Both the position numbers and the translations under genes were made by a program. DNA of 64,000 bases, from positions 17,768-81,767 of the forward strand of contig OENT01000726.1 of NCBI GenBank assembly GCA_900239685.1, read 5' to 3'. The notes under the pieces are model-generated. The model worked only from the letters and a program-made list of their open reading frames with translations. It did not search any database and had not been told where the DNA came from. The stretch comes from Rotaria macrura (lineage: Eukaryota; Rotifera; Eurotatoria; Philodinida; Philodinidae). Below are positions 46,553 to 59,025 of the stretch, piece after piece. Position 1 is the stretch's first letter, and the number at the start of each line of letters is the position of its first letter.

Positions 46553-48109
46553 TGATGAATGGTAGTTACCATTACAATCAAACTATCTCAAATTCGAGTG
46601 CATGTGAGAAAGCACTAGATAAGCAGAAAAGCCTTAGCTGTATCAATGTCAATGATTGGGTTCCCAATTTACTAGGTTTATATTTAAAAAAAGATTCGAT
46701 TTTGTCATCGAACACGTACTGTGACGTATCTACATTTGGTTTTGACATTCTTTTTTACTTATTCATACGTCCATTTCTTTTCTCTGTGCGTAATACATGT
46801 TTATTTTGATTGGCTTGTATCTAATGTTTTAGTATGTTATTACAGATCGAAATATATTTATCTGTATGAATTAATTATTGTTTTCTTTAGATCTTCTTCT
46901 CATATATATTCATTGCCATTGCACAATTATATTGGTTTTATTCTTGTTTGATTTCTCGACTATTGACTTAGTAGAAACACATCAGAACTTGCCATATTTC
47001 TAAACAAGATATAACATATTACGCACACCAAAAACATCTGGGTATACTCTACTATCGTATTTCAGGGTATCGGGACATTGTTCTTCGATAAAACGATTAT
47101 GATTTGTTTCGTCATTTTCGAAACTAACTAAAAGCGCAACGCGACGTGAACCATATCACTACTTTCTAAGGGAACTTGTATCTTTTCAAGATTCAACTTT
47201 CACCGTCGCATGCTACGTAACCTATCGTCCAAAGCCGACCATATTGGAAATTATAGAATCTATCTAACATGTAGCACATTATCTGGACAGGCAACGAAAT
47301 TTGTTAGGAAGTCATTTGACGATGCTTTTCATTGTTATTCATGCTTGTATTTGAACACTCTGCTAACAATCTGTTTGTTTTGTAAGTACAAAAAGATACA
47401 GATAATCTCTAAGTACTTTACTATTGATGGTTTGAATCATATTCTACGAAAACACGAGCTGCCGATTAAGCATATTGGCTCTGATCTTTATTCGATTTCC
47501 TATTTTTTGATCAATGCCTATCAAGTAATTGCTTCATTAATAACCACATAAGTTCTTCAAATCGAGTGAGACACTCCTTTGACCGTTTCATACCAGTATT
47601 CATTTGTCCTGCAACGTATGGCACCAGTCATGTAACTGAAAAGTCTTCTTTGATGAATCATCACTTTCATATTTTGAAAGTAGAAGTTTTCGGATGTCTT
47701 CATATTTTTTTGTTCATCCCCTTATTCAGCTTACTGTGTTGAATCTAAACGAAGGAAAAAACGCATTTCTTTAGAATTAAAGAGACAGGAAATATCATCA
47801 AAATACGGAAAACGCCCTATCTTATGACTTATCCGTCATTAGTTTACAACAAAGATGTTGAACAAGATGATGCGTTATTTTATTTATTTTGAAGTGAACA
47901 TTATTGTAAAATAAAGCATACAAAAGCAGGTTCATACGTGATTAGGTCAGACATTATAGTAATGGTACACATGAGAGGTTTATTAGATGATAAAATATAT
48001 TTTCATCTTTGGTTTTAATCTAGAATTCAACTGTCGATCTTCTTCGGGTAAAACATAGCTGGCTTAAGTAACATCATCGACGTATTGTATTGATCGATTG
48101 GGTACGCCA

Positions 48110-48604
48110 TTATTCTTCTTCCTCTTCTTCTTCTGAACGTTGATCAAGATTGTGTACTGTTTCATAAACTGTCGGATCGGTATACTGGTTTGTTTCAGTC
48201 GTTAATGTAGTTACTTGAGCATCCGATGCGTGATCAGTTGAAGTTTCATTGCTATATAGTTCAGTAATCGTAACTTCGGTATGATTTTGGCTTACATTAT
48301 CATGACATGAACTTATGTAAAGATTGGGAATTGAATCTGAGCAATTGTCAGTTGTAAGTTGAATTTGAATAGATGTTTCAGTCTCTGGTACGATGTATAA
48401 ATGAAAATCATCATCTGATGCTGATAATTTCTTTACTTTAAAACATGTTTCATTGAGATTGGTGATTTCGAATATATTTTTTGGTAATATTCCATCTTCA
48501 TTTGAGACGCATTCAATAAAATGATATTCAACAGATTCTTGTGAAATCGGTGCCCCAAGAGCACATCCACTGATGATAAGTAAACAAAGAACGATATACG
48601 ACAT
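48110..48604 (-). CDS. Small secreted protein, unknown function
   Basis: Not recognised. A single-exon 164-codon frame begins MSYIVLCLLIISGCALGAP, a clear signal peptide with cleavage likely near residue 18. The mature part (about 146 residues) has several Cys (near residues 32, 54, 87 and 99), which suggests two disulphides. It also has at least four N-glycosylation sequons (NET, NCS, NHT, NET), a Thr/Ser-rich stretch, and a tail of seven consecutive Glu. There is no membrane anchor. The signal peptide, consistent composition and absence of a competing frame support a real gene; exported glycoprotein is inference. The poly-Glu tail derives from CTT/CTC repeats on the + strand. Confidence 0.6.
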   Translation of the reverse strand: MSYIVLCLLIISGCALGAPISQESVEYHFIECVSNEDGILPKNIFEITNLNETCFKVKKLSASDDDFHLYIVPETETSIQIQLTTDNCSDSIPNLYISSCHDNVSQNHTEVTITELYSNETSTDHASDAQVTTLTTETNQYTDPTVYETVHNLDQRSEEEEEEE

Positions 48605-51019
48605 ATTTTGTCTATTGAGTATAATAACAATTATGAAATGCCTTTCCCGTCAACGATTGAGAAAGAATTGCGAGAAAAGAAAAACAGCTGCTAATATTGT
48701 TATCTTAGTCAAAGAAAAGAACGGAAAAGAAATCGAAGCAAGGATTTCCCAAGTAAAAATCTTCCTGGCACATAATCGACGTAAGAATGCACTCGAATCA
48801 GTTCCAAAAATATTTCTGTTATCTGTATTCTTATCCGTCGTAAAAAACAGAGCAAAATCAACTACTGACTTCAGTTATGAAGTGGCATGACCATTGCAAA
48901 CAAATAGCTGAATACATTCTTTAAGCTAGAAACTATTATTAATTGATTTTAGTTCTTAAAAAGAAAACATGCAATTATGATTTCAAAAATTTTTCGTTGT
49001 CTGAATTGTTTCAATCTATCGAAATTCTTTATTTGAACAGCTTACTATTTCGGTAGGTTAGGCAGTCCAAGAGCTTTTATCTAAACTGAATTTGTATTCA
49101 TTTGTCGTTATTCAATGTCATAATGCATTTCTTTGCTATAAAATAAAATATCAACTTAACATTGAAATTAATCGATGAACAACATGAACTGACTACAACT
49201 AATACAATAGAATTCATGTCTTTCAAGAATTTTCTTCTTCTTTTTATCATCATTATTTAGTCCTTATTGTTATGTTTTTCGAAGTCCAGTGATCTTGATC
49301 TATAAATGGCGTATAAATCTAGAAAATGTCGTTAGTTGAAAGAACAATTTCTATTCGTCGAACATGTAAATGGTTAAGTAGTCGCATATGTGGATGCATT
49401 TGTTCTCAGTGGGTGATATAACTAGATTTTGTTACTGGAATAATACTTATCATTGATACAGTATCATTCGTGTATCTGTATAATATCGAACGACAATAAT
49501 ATGAAGATTGATTAATTTTTTATAACTATTCATCAGATACAATCAAACTAAAATTTCAGTATGTTAATCTAAATGGCAAAGGTTATTTCCTATATAGATA
49601 TTTCTATCTCATCGCGCTCAAATAAAAATGATATTATCCATGTAAAATTATGCTTTCTTGACTAATCTTCAATAAGAATTAAGAAATAAACTGTATACAT
49701 AATGAATATAAAAACCAGCTACACTAATCAAATAATTTTTGTATATCATACTTACTATCTTACTGTATGCTAGTATAATAAAATGTAAAGCGTAACATTC
49801 GTTTGACTCACTGTTTATGTAATTTAAGCTGTTTTAATAAATTAACAAGTTCATAGAAAATTAAATCTTGCCAAGATTTTTTCATTTAGATTCGTATCAA
49901 TATGATCAGACACAACAGAAAAATTCACTGTGCTTTTTTCTTTAAAATTCTTGATCTTTTAAATAGGATATAATACAAAAAATAAAGTACAGTAAAATAT
50001 GAACAATATGTTTCTCATGAATATTTCTTCGATATTAGAGATGCAAAGAGAAAGAATCAGTGAACCGAAACTAGATAAATTCAAATCAGTGAGAAGAAGT
50101 GTGTTTTTTTTTGACATTTTGATGGACTTCTCATCAGATGTTGGTTATTAACCAAAGATATTATAACTTCTCTTATGATTATTGTAAATTATTTTCTTTT
50201 GCTAGGTCATGTTAATAAAAACAAGAAAACAAGTATACATTTCTATAGTATCCGTATCATATCAATCCTGTCATCAGAGAAAAAATGCATGCCCACGACA
50301 TTTTTTCTCATGTTGTCCCTGACTTGTAAAAAAACAACTTTATCGCGATCTCATCAACAGGGTTGACTATTTTCTTTCCATTAAATAAACAGATAAAATA
50401 GGAAATCGAGCCATCGTAATCTAGACTTAAAATGACCTTGTTTGATTAATCTCATGGTGCCTGTTTTTCGTAGATAATTCATTAGTACATTATTCTTTGA
50501 TTATCTTCTTGTCGTTAAAACAAACACACCATCTTTTACTCGTAATCTTCGAATAAATATTCTGATTTGATGCTTAGGATAGTTAAGTATGATCAATTCT
50601 GTTTGATACTTACGTAGCATGAAAAAACTTTTTTCATGGGAAATCATATGAAACACTCGATAATTAATAAGAATAAGACATGAGCAAAGTACAATGTGGC
50701 ATGAATAAATATGTAATTTAATCGTTTCAAGAAATATTCTACAATCCATTTTTATAATTTTACAATTACGAGCAATACTTGTTACAGTAGAGCTATTCGT
50801 AATCAGAACAAAAATCCAATAAATTCGACAATTGAAAGAAACAGACATTCATCATTACGGTACTTGTTGATCAACTTGAAAAGTATTGTCCTACGAAATC
50901 AAAAATTCCATGTTGTCTTTGATTAATATAATCGTTTTCAAAATTAGAATCATTTATTCTATATTTCTCCGATGAAAAAGAAAACAAGAACAAACAACTA
51001 TGTAGTGTTTCTCACACAT
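48605..51019. other. Intergenic, no supported gene
   Basis: The 105-codon + frame at 48573-48890 overlaps the start of the secreted-protein gene antisense and is probably chance. The 115-codon minus frame at 50501-50848 has hydrophobic stretches resembling membrane helices but no recognised family. Otherwise featureless AT-rich DNA. Confidence 0.4.
50501..50848 (-). CDS. Uncharacterised hydrophobic ORF, doubtful
   Basis: 115 codons with two or three hydrophobic segments (IYWIFVLITNSS; IVLCSCLILINYRVF) and a basic C-terminus. It might be an exon of a multi-pass receptor, but the diagnostic motifs are missing. Confidence 0.2.
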   Translation of the reverse strand: MSVSFNCRIYWIFVLITNSSTVTSIARNCKIIKMDCRIFLETIKLHIYSCHIVLCSCLILINYRVFHMISHEKSFFMLRKYQTELIILNYPKHQIRIFIRRLRVKDGVFVLTTRR

Positions 51020-53763
51020 CTACATGATCGAATCTATCTTTTCTATTAAATCACGAAAATGTGGTCTCGCAGAAACATCATAAATTAAACAAGATAAAAT
51101 TATGTCATTGTAAATTTTCTCAGAACAATACTGACGCGATCGTGGAAGATGATGATTGAGTTTTTCTGATTGATTTCTTAATATTTTTGAAACCAAAATA
51201 TTATTTGCAGAAGCGAACGGTCGCTCGCCTAGTGAATAAATTTCCCAAAGAGTTATACCCTATTTTAGATATAAGGCAATCGAATTAAATCAAATAAGAA
51301 AACAAAACAAGAAATACTCATACATAGCTCCAAACATCTGAACGCGACGTATATTGTGAGCTAAATATACCTTCAGGTGGTGTCCAACGTATTGCACATA
51401 TTGTGTGATAGGATCCTTTGTATAAACCACATTCAGTTAATCTAAAATTTACTAACACAACTATTTAGAAATTAAATTTTTTTACAAAGAAAAATCTACT
51501 TTGTCAAGCCAAAATCTGCAACTTTGACTGTATCGTCTTCGTTGATCAAACAATTTCTTGTCGCTAAATCTCTGTGAATAATGCTTCGTTCTTCCAAAAA
51601 TAACATTGCTTGAAAGATTTGTTTTGAAAACGAATTTAGTTTAAGCGTAACATTTTTTGAATCTAATGTCACGAAAATATCTCGATGTTTTCTTAAATAA
51701 TCGAGCAGAGAACCGTTTTTCATAAAGTCAGTTACCAAACTTAATTGTTTTTTAGGTCCAAAGAAGGTCACACCAATGATAGGTAGAAGATTGGGATGTT
51801 TTAAACATGTCATTATATGAGCTTCATGTAGTAATTCATACAAATTATTGTCATAATCTTCAATAGATGTTTTCTCTCCATTTGGACGATCTTGTCGACG
51901 AGAATTCAATATTTTTAATGCAACATCCCGAGTACCTTTGTATAAGGCATGATAAACAGTACCGAAATTTCCTTTGCCGATTTCTTGTGCATTCTATTTG
52001 TTTGACAAAAACGAAATAAGATCAGTGCATGTTCGATTTATTGCATGAAAAGAAAATGATACTGTCGAGTGGGGAAGACATTTCAAAAATGGCTTTTATA
52101 CTCCTTATTGTTAAAGTTTGAATTTTTCAGTAACATGAACTGTCATTCCGATTGAGACAGCGTGTTTTCTATTTCTTGTGTGACTCGCATAGAGATAACA
52201 CGATTTAGACTGTTGAAGAATTTCTTTCGAATCAACGAATTAGGATCACTAGATAGATTAATGTCCGTATAAATATTCCATCGTGAATTGAGCAATAACA
52301 CTTGAAAATAGGATTGGTTCTTTTTAACAAGAGTGCCAATATTAAATCATAATTAACAATATCATATGTTTGAGAGTTTAATCTTTCGTCTTTTTAAGTT
52401 ATCATGAAAAACAAATTTGTTTTATCTCTCTTAATAACAGTTCATTAGTAACATTTAAGTTTCAATCCTATGACTTCACTGAAAATGTTTCACCTGACTC
52501 ATATATTTGATCTGTGTCAATAAGAGAGAAATCCCCGCTCAATCAGTTCTCTATTTGGAAAGAATTCACAAGTTCAGCTTAGTATTGCTTCAGATAGACT
52601 GTCACATTAAAATTTTTCTCCCAATAAGTTTCATTTTATGCGCTAGAAACAAGAAAAAGGGAAAAGTTGAACTTCTAATTTCTAATGTAACATTGACGTA
52701 AAAACACGCCTCAACAAGAATAGTATTTCACACATGTTTTATATTTCGTCACTATTACTAACCATCGATAGAACTTTACTACTAAAGTACCGTTGACTTA
52801 GCTCGAAAGAATAAAACGATTTTATATTGCTATTACACAATAGTTGTAAATCACCAGATACATAACTTTTCGAAAAAAACTCTTTTGTTTCATGTAATAT
52901 TTTAAGTAGAATATTTTGTTTTTTCTAGATTTCATGAAAACCATCACAATACCCACGAAATGAATACGTTAATATGATCGTATCTTTGAAGTAACAAAAC
53001 GATGATATATAAAGCTCGTTTTTATCTGTCGACATAACGCATGTAATTAATTCTAATACAGAAACGATTGAGCAGTTTGAGGGTTTGAGTTTTTGGTATT
53101 TAAAAAAAATCTATTGTTCTATTTATTGACTACGAACTTGAGTGGAATTAATCTTAGGTTGATGAAAAAAAAGGAGTAACTTTTTACTTGTAAATCATTT
53201 GACTTAATTAAGAGAAGTTGGAAATCGGCAGGTATTTTCTGTGTTCTATTGTTCGAAGAAGTGTATCGCTTTGAATCCTTTGTTAGTAATGATTTTTGAA
53301 CAGTTTGATTAGGCAATATTTCTCTAGGTGATGGAGATGAAGGTTCATTATATCGTAGTCGTCGCTCACATTGCCATTTCACTAATTCCCCAGCTGTGAT
53401 TATATTACTTCTACGTGACAATGGATCAGTAGATCTAATTTGATATTTTTTTCCTTTATCATCTGTACTATTATGATAACGAGGATTTTTCATAGATGGA
53501 TGGCTAGAGTTGGTTTTTTGATTGGGCAATGCTTCGTTAGTTTTATTCGTTCCATCGATTTTTTCTTGATAAGGTGAGTTTAGAAAATGTTGATTATGTA
53601 GGTTTAAATTTTTAAATTCATTGATAGTAAACCAGGATTCATCATGAGTAGCCAGACCAGAATAATGGTCCCAGTTAGCATACGAACGATGAACAGTCGT
53701 ATAATGTGTTTCCATTTCCGTCGAAGAATCATTCTTTTGTCGTTTCGATATTTTCGAACCCAT
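51020..53763 (-). CDS. Non-receptor tyrosine kinase with N-myristoylation signal
   Basis: Four exons (53763-53188, 51993-51500, 51441-51324, 51259-51020) join in frame to 475 residues. The chosen start gives MGSKISKRQK: Gly2, Ser6 and following Lys/Arg match an N-myristoylation plus basic-patch signal, so attachment to the inner plasma membrane is likely. Residues 11-190 are polar and low in order, with no SH3 or SH2. The kinase domain follows: P-loop GKGNFGTV (198-205), Lys219 in VALKIL, helix-C Glu249, HRDLATRN with Asp334 (tyrosine-kinase form), DFG at 352-354, then IRWTPPEG and SDVWSYGITLWEIYSLGERP. All catalytic residues are present, so it should be active. The 5' ATG nine codons upstream (53790) would hide the Gly, so 53763 is preferred. 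Intron 1 is 1.2 kb. No specific family is assigned; homologues with such a domain plan are unknown to me. Confidence 0.85.
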
Positions 53764-56013
53764 CAATTCGATATTTGTCTTTCTCAACAAAACGACTGTG
53801 TAAACTTATGTGAAGGAAAGAATGAATACTCGTTATAGCGAAATTTGTCAATCGTGACTCGATCGTCTCACACATTGATTCGTAGAGGCCTGACTTTTTC
53901 CTTTTCCAATAATTACAACCTGATCATAGTTTTAAAATAATGATGACTCATGTTTATTCATGTTTTCTTGTCGAGCAGAACGAAAGTGTATCGTTGGATA
54001 TTGCCTACTTCAAAGTAAGGTTTCGTTTGTATAATTTCTTCTGTGTTTGTACATGATCAATCCAAATTTTGATCTAGATTTACCAACTAATTTTCAGGAA
54101 TCATATAAATGCATATCCCATGATCGAAATCATAGGTTAGAAAAGAATGCTTGTTTTCTTCGTATTAAAATTAATATTCTTCTCAAACACATCTTGTTAT
54201 TGTATTTATCTCAGTGAAAGAGAACCTCGTCGAAACTAAATTCGTATTGAAGCTTATAACAGTCTAAAGGAATGAAAAGTTGTGAATAAGATAAAATGAT
54301 GGAGAGAACATCAAAGAATATCAAAATACAGTTATTGTAGGTGTGAGCCAATACCTACAGCTTATTGACAAAAATAACGATGTTAAATGAATGTTAATGA
54401 AAGGTTTTGATTTTTAAAAAAAACTAATTTCAACCATCTAAGATACAAATCCAAAATTTAAAGTATATGTCTACGGTGCTTTTCTTGATCGAATCTTGAT
54501 TCAGATAAACTGAGTAAAGTATGAATATATTCTGATGAAAATCTATCGAACAAATGTTGTTTGTTCTAGTTGTTCTCGATCGAGTATCTTTAACGATATC
54601 TTCATGACTCTCAAGAAATAACTTTGATCCAGAAACAGTATAATAACATGAAATGATCAGAATATGTTGGAACTGTTATGGAAATAAATACGAAAAATCA
54701 ATCTTCTAGAAAACAAGGATAATCTATGAAGCTTTATTATTAAAACTTCAGTTTACTACTCTGTTTGAAAGAGCACATTAAGATCCATGGAATGGTGTGA
54801 TCAACTTGTATTTAATGCCTAGTTTTTAAACTGAATAGTAGAACGGTACTCCGACATACTATAGTTAAATTGGTAACAATGAAGCTCTTTCCAGTGCTTT
54901 CAAATATGTGATCGGAAAACATAAGTCAAGAAAATGTTTTAGAAAGAATTCATATTCTTCGTAAAAGAAAATGTTTCCGCCAAAATACACGTACATTTCA
55001 TGACAAATACTATCTTAAACGGCACAACTTAAAATTCCTTTTGATTTAAAGCTTATTTAAAAAATAAATCATCACAACTTAACATATGAATACTATCATT
55101 TTTCGTCTGACATTGTGGCAAGGCTCGCATTCATATCTATTCTGATAAATCATCTGAAGAGCATTAGACACAAACAAGAAATTTCGGATTATCAATGTGT
55201 CACTCTGTTTCCTTCACGTGTATTATATGATTAGAGTTTTTCGGTAATCCTCTGTACTTGTAATAAATTCATAGACTTCAATGAATCCAAAAGTTCTGTC
55301 TCATAAAAAATATTCTAAATGATTGTGAAATCATGTAGTTACTTATGTATTTTGGATGAAGAACATTGATAGAAAAACAAATTAAATTTCGAAGAACAAC
55401 AGTCTTTTGAAGTGATGCCTAGTCTAATTGCCATTTTCTTTTGCTACTAGACTTCACTTCTATCTTCGAAATGTGACAACAGAAAAACGTCTTAGCTTTC
55501 ACATTATTCTCATTTTGTAATGAAATGGTCTGTGATGATTGGTGATCTGAAATGAAAAACATAATCACAGAACTATACTCAATTTTTCGGATTCTTTCAT
55601 CAACAATTGCGTATATTATTAACCGTCGAGCGATTCAAATAAGCAGGATGAGTTTTGTCTGTCAACCAAATTTATTTACAGACAAAATCAACTATGTCTT
55701 CACAATGGAATAGATTACCTTATACTATGATAGCGCACCAGATGATTTATTTATTCAGTTACAATGATTTTTCTCGGTGCAGCATGTACTAAAATAGAAA
55801 TGCAAATACTAACGAGGCGTTTTTACGAACACCAAAGACATATGAATCTACTAGTTTTCGAGTTCTTACCAAAGATAGTATTTCTTCAAATCGGTTGATC
55901 AGCTACGACTGATAGACACTGTATGCTCGTGAGACAAGTTATTGATAAAAAATACATATCACTATAGACACTGTTGATTTCGTTATAAGAACACTCAAGT
56001 CACAAAAATGGTA
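53764..56013. other. Intergenic, no supported gene
   Basis: Kinase 5' flank followed by featureless AT-rich DNA. Confidence 0.5.
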
Positions 56014-57250
56014 GGTAACAACTTGAAATCATGGCTTACACTCATGGTTCTAACAGCCTTTTTGCTTCCTCATTGACATCGAGCTAATAATGTATCATAA
56101 AAGAAAAAAAACGAAATATAGAGATTCTATGTTACTATCAGTTTCATTGTGAAACCAACTGCTACTCTTAACACTATACATTTTTCAAATCCAACAACGA
56201 TAAACAAAACGAATGATTTCTCGAGGACTATCAAAGTCACACTTAGTTTCTATTATATTCTTCTCTCTGCTGATATTCGTTTGTATTATTCTGATTTCTC
56301 TCGAATCATCACATTATTTTAAACTTTCATCAAAGTATCTATCTTACCATACACCATCCACATTGAAAAACTTTTACAAAAATTTCAACAATACAGAAGA
56401 TGAGAAAATATCATTCGATCCCTATTCTATTCTATGTCTTGATATGGCCAATCGTCTCGACAATGAACAGTATCTACCTCAATCGCCTCTTCTTCAAGCT
56501 CCGTCCATCAATATCACTAAACTTCACCGTTTACCTTATCGTTATTCTCAATGGAAATCATCCTCTCGTCTTCCACGTCGTTTAACTGCATGTGAACATA
56601 ATCTAGTCATGCGTTTACTCATGATTATCGAACGAGTTTGTCGAAAACATAACATAACGTTCATGTTATCCGAAGGAACATTGTTGGGATCGTATAGACA
56701 TCATGATATTATTCCATGGGACGATGATATCGATGTCATGATACCCATCGAAGAACGATCTCGTTTTATCCATATAATCAAAGAAATGAATGAAACAACA
56801 CTAGATCATCGTATGCTAGGAAGTATAAATGGAACACGAGAATACTATAAAATATTTTTCAAGAATACTCCACCGGCTGGAGTGTATTCATGGAACTTTC
56901 CGTTTATTGATATCTTTTTGTATTATCAAAACGAAACGTATCTATGGCCAAAAGGTTCTCCGGAAAATATTGTAAAGGTGAAGGACGTGTTTCCATTAGT
57001 AATGCGACCACTGGGTGAATTATGGTTACCAGCACCACGGAATCCAAAACAGTTTTTCAGTTTCGATCCATACGACGAGTGTCGAAGTCATTTCTGGGAT
57101 CATCGAAATGAAAAAGGACAAAAGCAAATTTCAGTTAAATGTGCTGATCTGAAACATATCTATCCATTCGTTGATCGGCAGAATGAATCGAACGGAATAG
57201 AGATTTTAAGAACCAATGCTAGTATAATACACACTGTTTTTTACATATAA
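56014..57250 (+). repeat. Segmental duplication, copy 1
   Basis: From GGTAACAACT at 56014 through the stop codon at 57250 the sequence is nearly identical to 61491-62709, including about 200 bases of 5' flank. Similarity fades just after the stop codon. Same strand, about 5.5 kb apart. Confidence 0.9.
56213..57250 (+). CDS. LicD/fukutin-like family type II membrane protein, paralogue 1
   Basis: LicD-family proteins are nucleotidyltransferase-fold enzymes that transfer phosphorylated groups onto glycans; animal relatives (fukutin, FKRP) add ribitol-phosphate in the Golgi. The single exon encodes 345 residues. A hydrophobic segment at about 11-30 makes a signal anchor, so the catalytic part would be lumenal. 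The core signature GTLLGSYRHHDIIPWDDDID lies at 155-174, with the metal-binding Asp cluster 170-172 and 174. FPFIDIFLYY (229-238) and the PLGELWLPAPRNP block, with a late FWDH, complete the domain. Several sequons (NIT, NET, NAS) fit a secretory-pathway protein. AATAAA lies at 57439-57444. Substrate and donor cannot be predicted. Paralogue 2 is at 61690. Confidence 0.88.
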   Translation: MISRGLSKSHLVSIIFFSLLIFVCIILISLESSHYFKLSSKYLSYHTPSTLKNFYKNFNNTEDEKISFDPYSILCLDMANRLDNEQYLPQSPLLQAPSINITKLHRLPYRYSQWKSSSRLPRRLTACEHNLVMRLLMIIERVCRKHNITFMLSEGTLLGSYRHHDIIPWDDDIDVMIPIEERSRFIHIIKEMNETTLDHRMLGSINGTREYYKIFFKNTPPAGVYSWNFPFIDIFLYYQNETYLWPKGSPENIVKVKDVFPLVMRPLGELWLPAPRNPKQFFSFDPYDECRSHFWDHRNEKGQKQISVKCADLKHIYPFVDRQNESNGIEILRTNASIIHTVFYI

Positions 57251-58707
57251 TATTTGTTATTTTATTCAACTATCGATGTTGTTTTAATAAAAATTGCGCT
57301 AGAACAATATCAACTGTTGTACCCAATGAAGAAATGTCACTTAGTAAAATATTGTCTGATGATTGAGGGAATAAACTTCACTGATCAACAAGAAGATAAC
57401 TGGAGAATACGGCTGACTGTGAAATCAAATAACGCTTAAATAAATTGTAGAGAAAAAAAAGATACTGTATTAATTTTCTTGCAGTTTGAATAAGAACATG
57501 TTCTAGTGTGAACTGACTCTGGTAGGATGTTTGGTTTCTATTAATATATTTCATGCAAAAATACTAAAAGAATGATGAAAAAGAAATACTGCTTTAAATT
57601 GAATAAAATAAAATACCGCAAACTCCTATTTGTATCCCTTAGATAAACATCAAAGAAATTCATCAATAAGTGTTCTTTTTTCTCTAATGTTAGCTCTTAA
57701 TTTTTCCTGTTGATTTTTCTCGTGTTCCTGTTCAATTGTGCAATGGTCACTCCCATTTCAACTAATATGGTTGTTTTGTAAAACAAACTCATGGAATACA
57801 AGGCAAAGGCGATAAAATACCAATGATCCTTCCTATACATACGTATGCTGTCTTGTCGTCTATTTTCTCCTAAACGTTTTACGACATATCCCGTTTCTGA
57901 AATATTGTGGAAACCAACTGAAAAGAATAAAGCCTCTCTGCAAAATATACTTATTGCTTATGAACATGATGTTGATGAAGATCATTGTACTTGCTTGAAC
58001 TAATTTTGTCTTGTTTTTTGTTCGTTAGAGCTTATTACTTTGTCATCATAGATTTTCATATAAAAAATGCTCAACTGTTTTCCACAAAGATTTAATAAGA
58101 GTTAATTCTATTCAAATACACAAAGTTGTTTTATAATAGGTGTTATTTTACTCGAATTGCGCTTTAAAGAGTGTAGGGCTTATTTAACTTGAGATAAGAA
58201 CACATTTCGCGTTCGATTTTTACAGAAGTCGTAACATTCAGGATTATACGTTCACATCATACAGTTTTAGAAAATACATTAACACTTATTTAGAACAATA
58301 CCGTTCATTATTGGTGTAAATTTTCTTTTTGAACGCTTACCTAGTCAGCATATCAATAGTAAATTTTGTCATATTCAAAACTGTTATAATAGAAAACAAC
58401 GAAGTAAAGAATACAAATGATTGCTGGTGCATTTGCTTCAATGCATGATATAAACTTTTAATCCTGAAAAATATGGTTTCGGAAATATTGAATGCATAAT
58501 AGGATTAACAAAGAAAAATACTTATCCAAGTAGCTTTTTATGTAACAAGAACAAGTAAGATGAATTTATACGTGTATTCAGACTCTTCTTGGAATCAATG
58601 CATAGCTTAACATATAAATTTTCGAGTTGAAATTAACCGGAAATAGATTAATAACGTCACCGATTTTAAAACAAGAGTAATACTTCATCTTTAATTCGAC
58701 AATATGT
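57251..58707. other. Intergenic, no supported gene
   Basis: Contains the 3' UTR of LicD paralogue 1. Only small frames without protein character. Confidence 0.5.
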
Positions 58708-59025
58708 ATGCACCAATTCTTAGAGCATGATATCAAAGAGGACGATTTTTCTGTTAATAGTGTAGCTGACTTTCAATTGTTTGCATTAGTTCTGAACTCA
58801 AAAATAAAGGTTATGGAATTGATTGAAATTGAACAAAAAAAATACACTTTTCAAGCAATTCCAGACCTTTTCCATAACCTTTATTTTTGCTTTCAGAAAT
58901 GTTGATCACAGTATCAGATAGAGCGAAAAAAACTGATCTTCACATCTGCAAACAATTGAAGGTCAGCAACAGTTATGACAGAAAAAGTTTTCCTCTTTGA
59001 TATCATTCTCTACAAATTGGTGCAT
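58708..59025. mobile_element. Foldback (long inverted repeat) element
   Basis: From ATGCACCAATT at 58708 to the inverse AATTGGTGCAT ending at 59025, the two halves are largely reverse complements: the words GATATCAAAGAGGA, TTCAATTGTTTGCA and AAATAAAGGTTATGGAA appear inversely on the other side. The arms are about 140-180 bases with small differences. A 65-codon frame inside is a by-product. This is typical of a foldback or MITE element; no target duplication is clear. Confidence 0.65.

Larger units (their letters stand above)
41401..48109. other. Gene desert on the 5' side of the Hox gene
   Basis: About 6.7 kb with no supportable gene. Frames of 76-113 codons at 46325-46552 (-), 46519-46809 (+) and 47210-47551 (+) have no recognised domain. 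A GC-rich folded block lies at 44160-44240. Could hold distal Hox enhancers. Confidence 0.5.

Noticed and set aside
46519-47551. Frames of 96 and 113 codons in the Hox 5' desert
   Set aside because: No recognised motifs, erratic composition, and no linking splice sites I could support.
58708-58905. 65-codon ORF
   Set aside because: It lies inside the palindromic foldback element and its sequence is explained by the two repeat arms.
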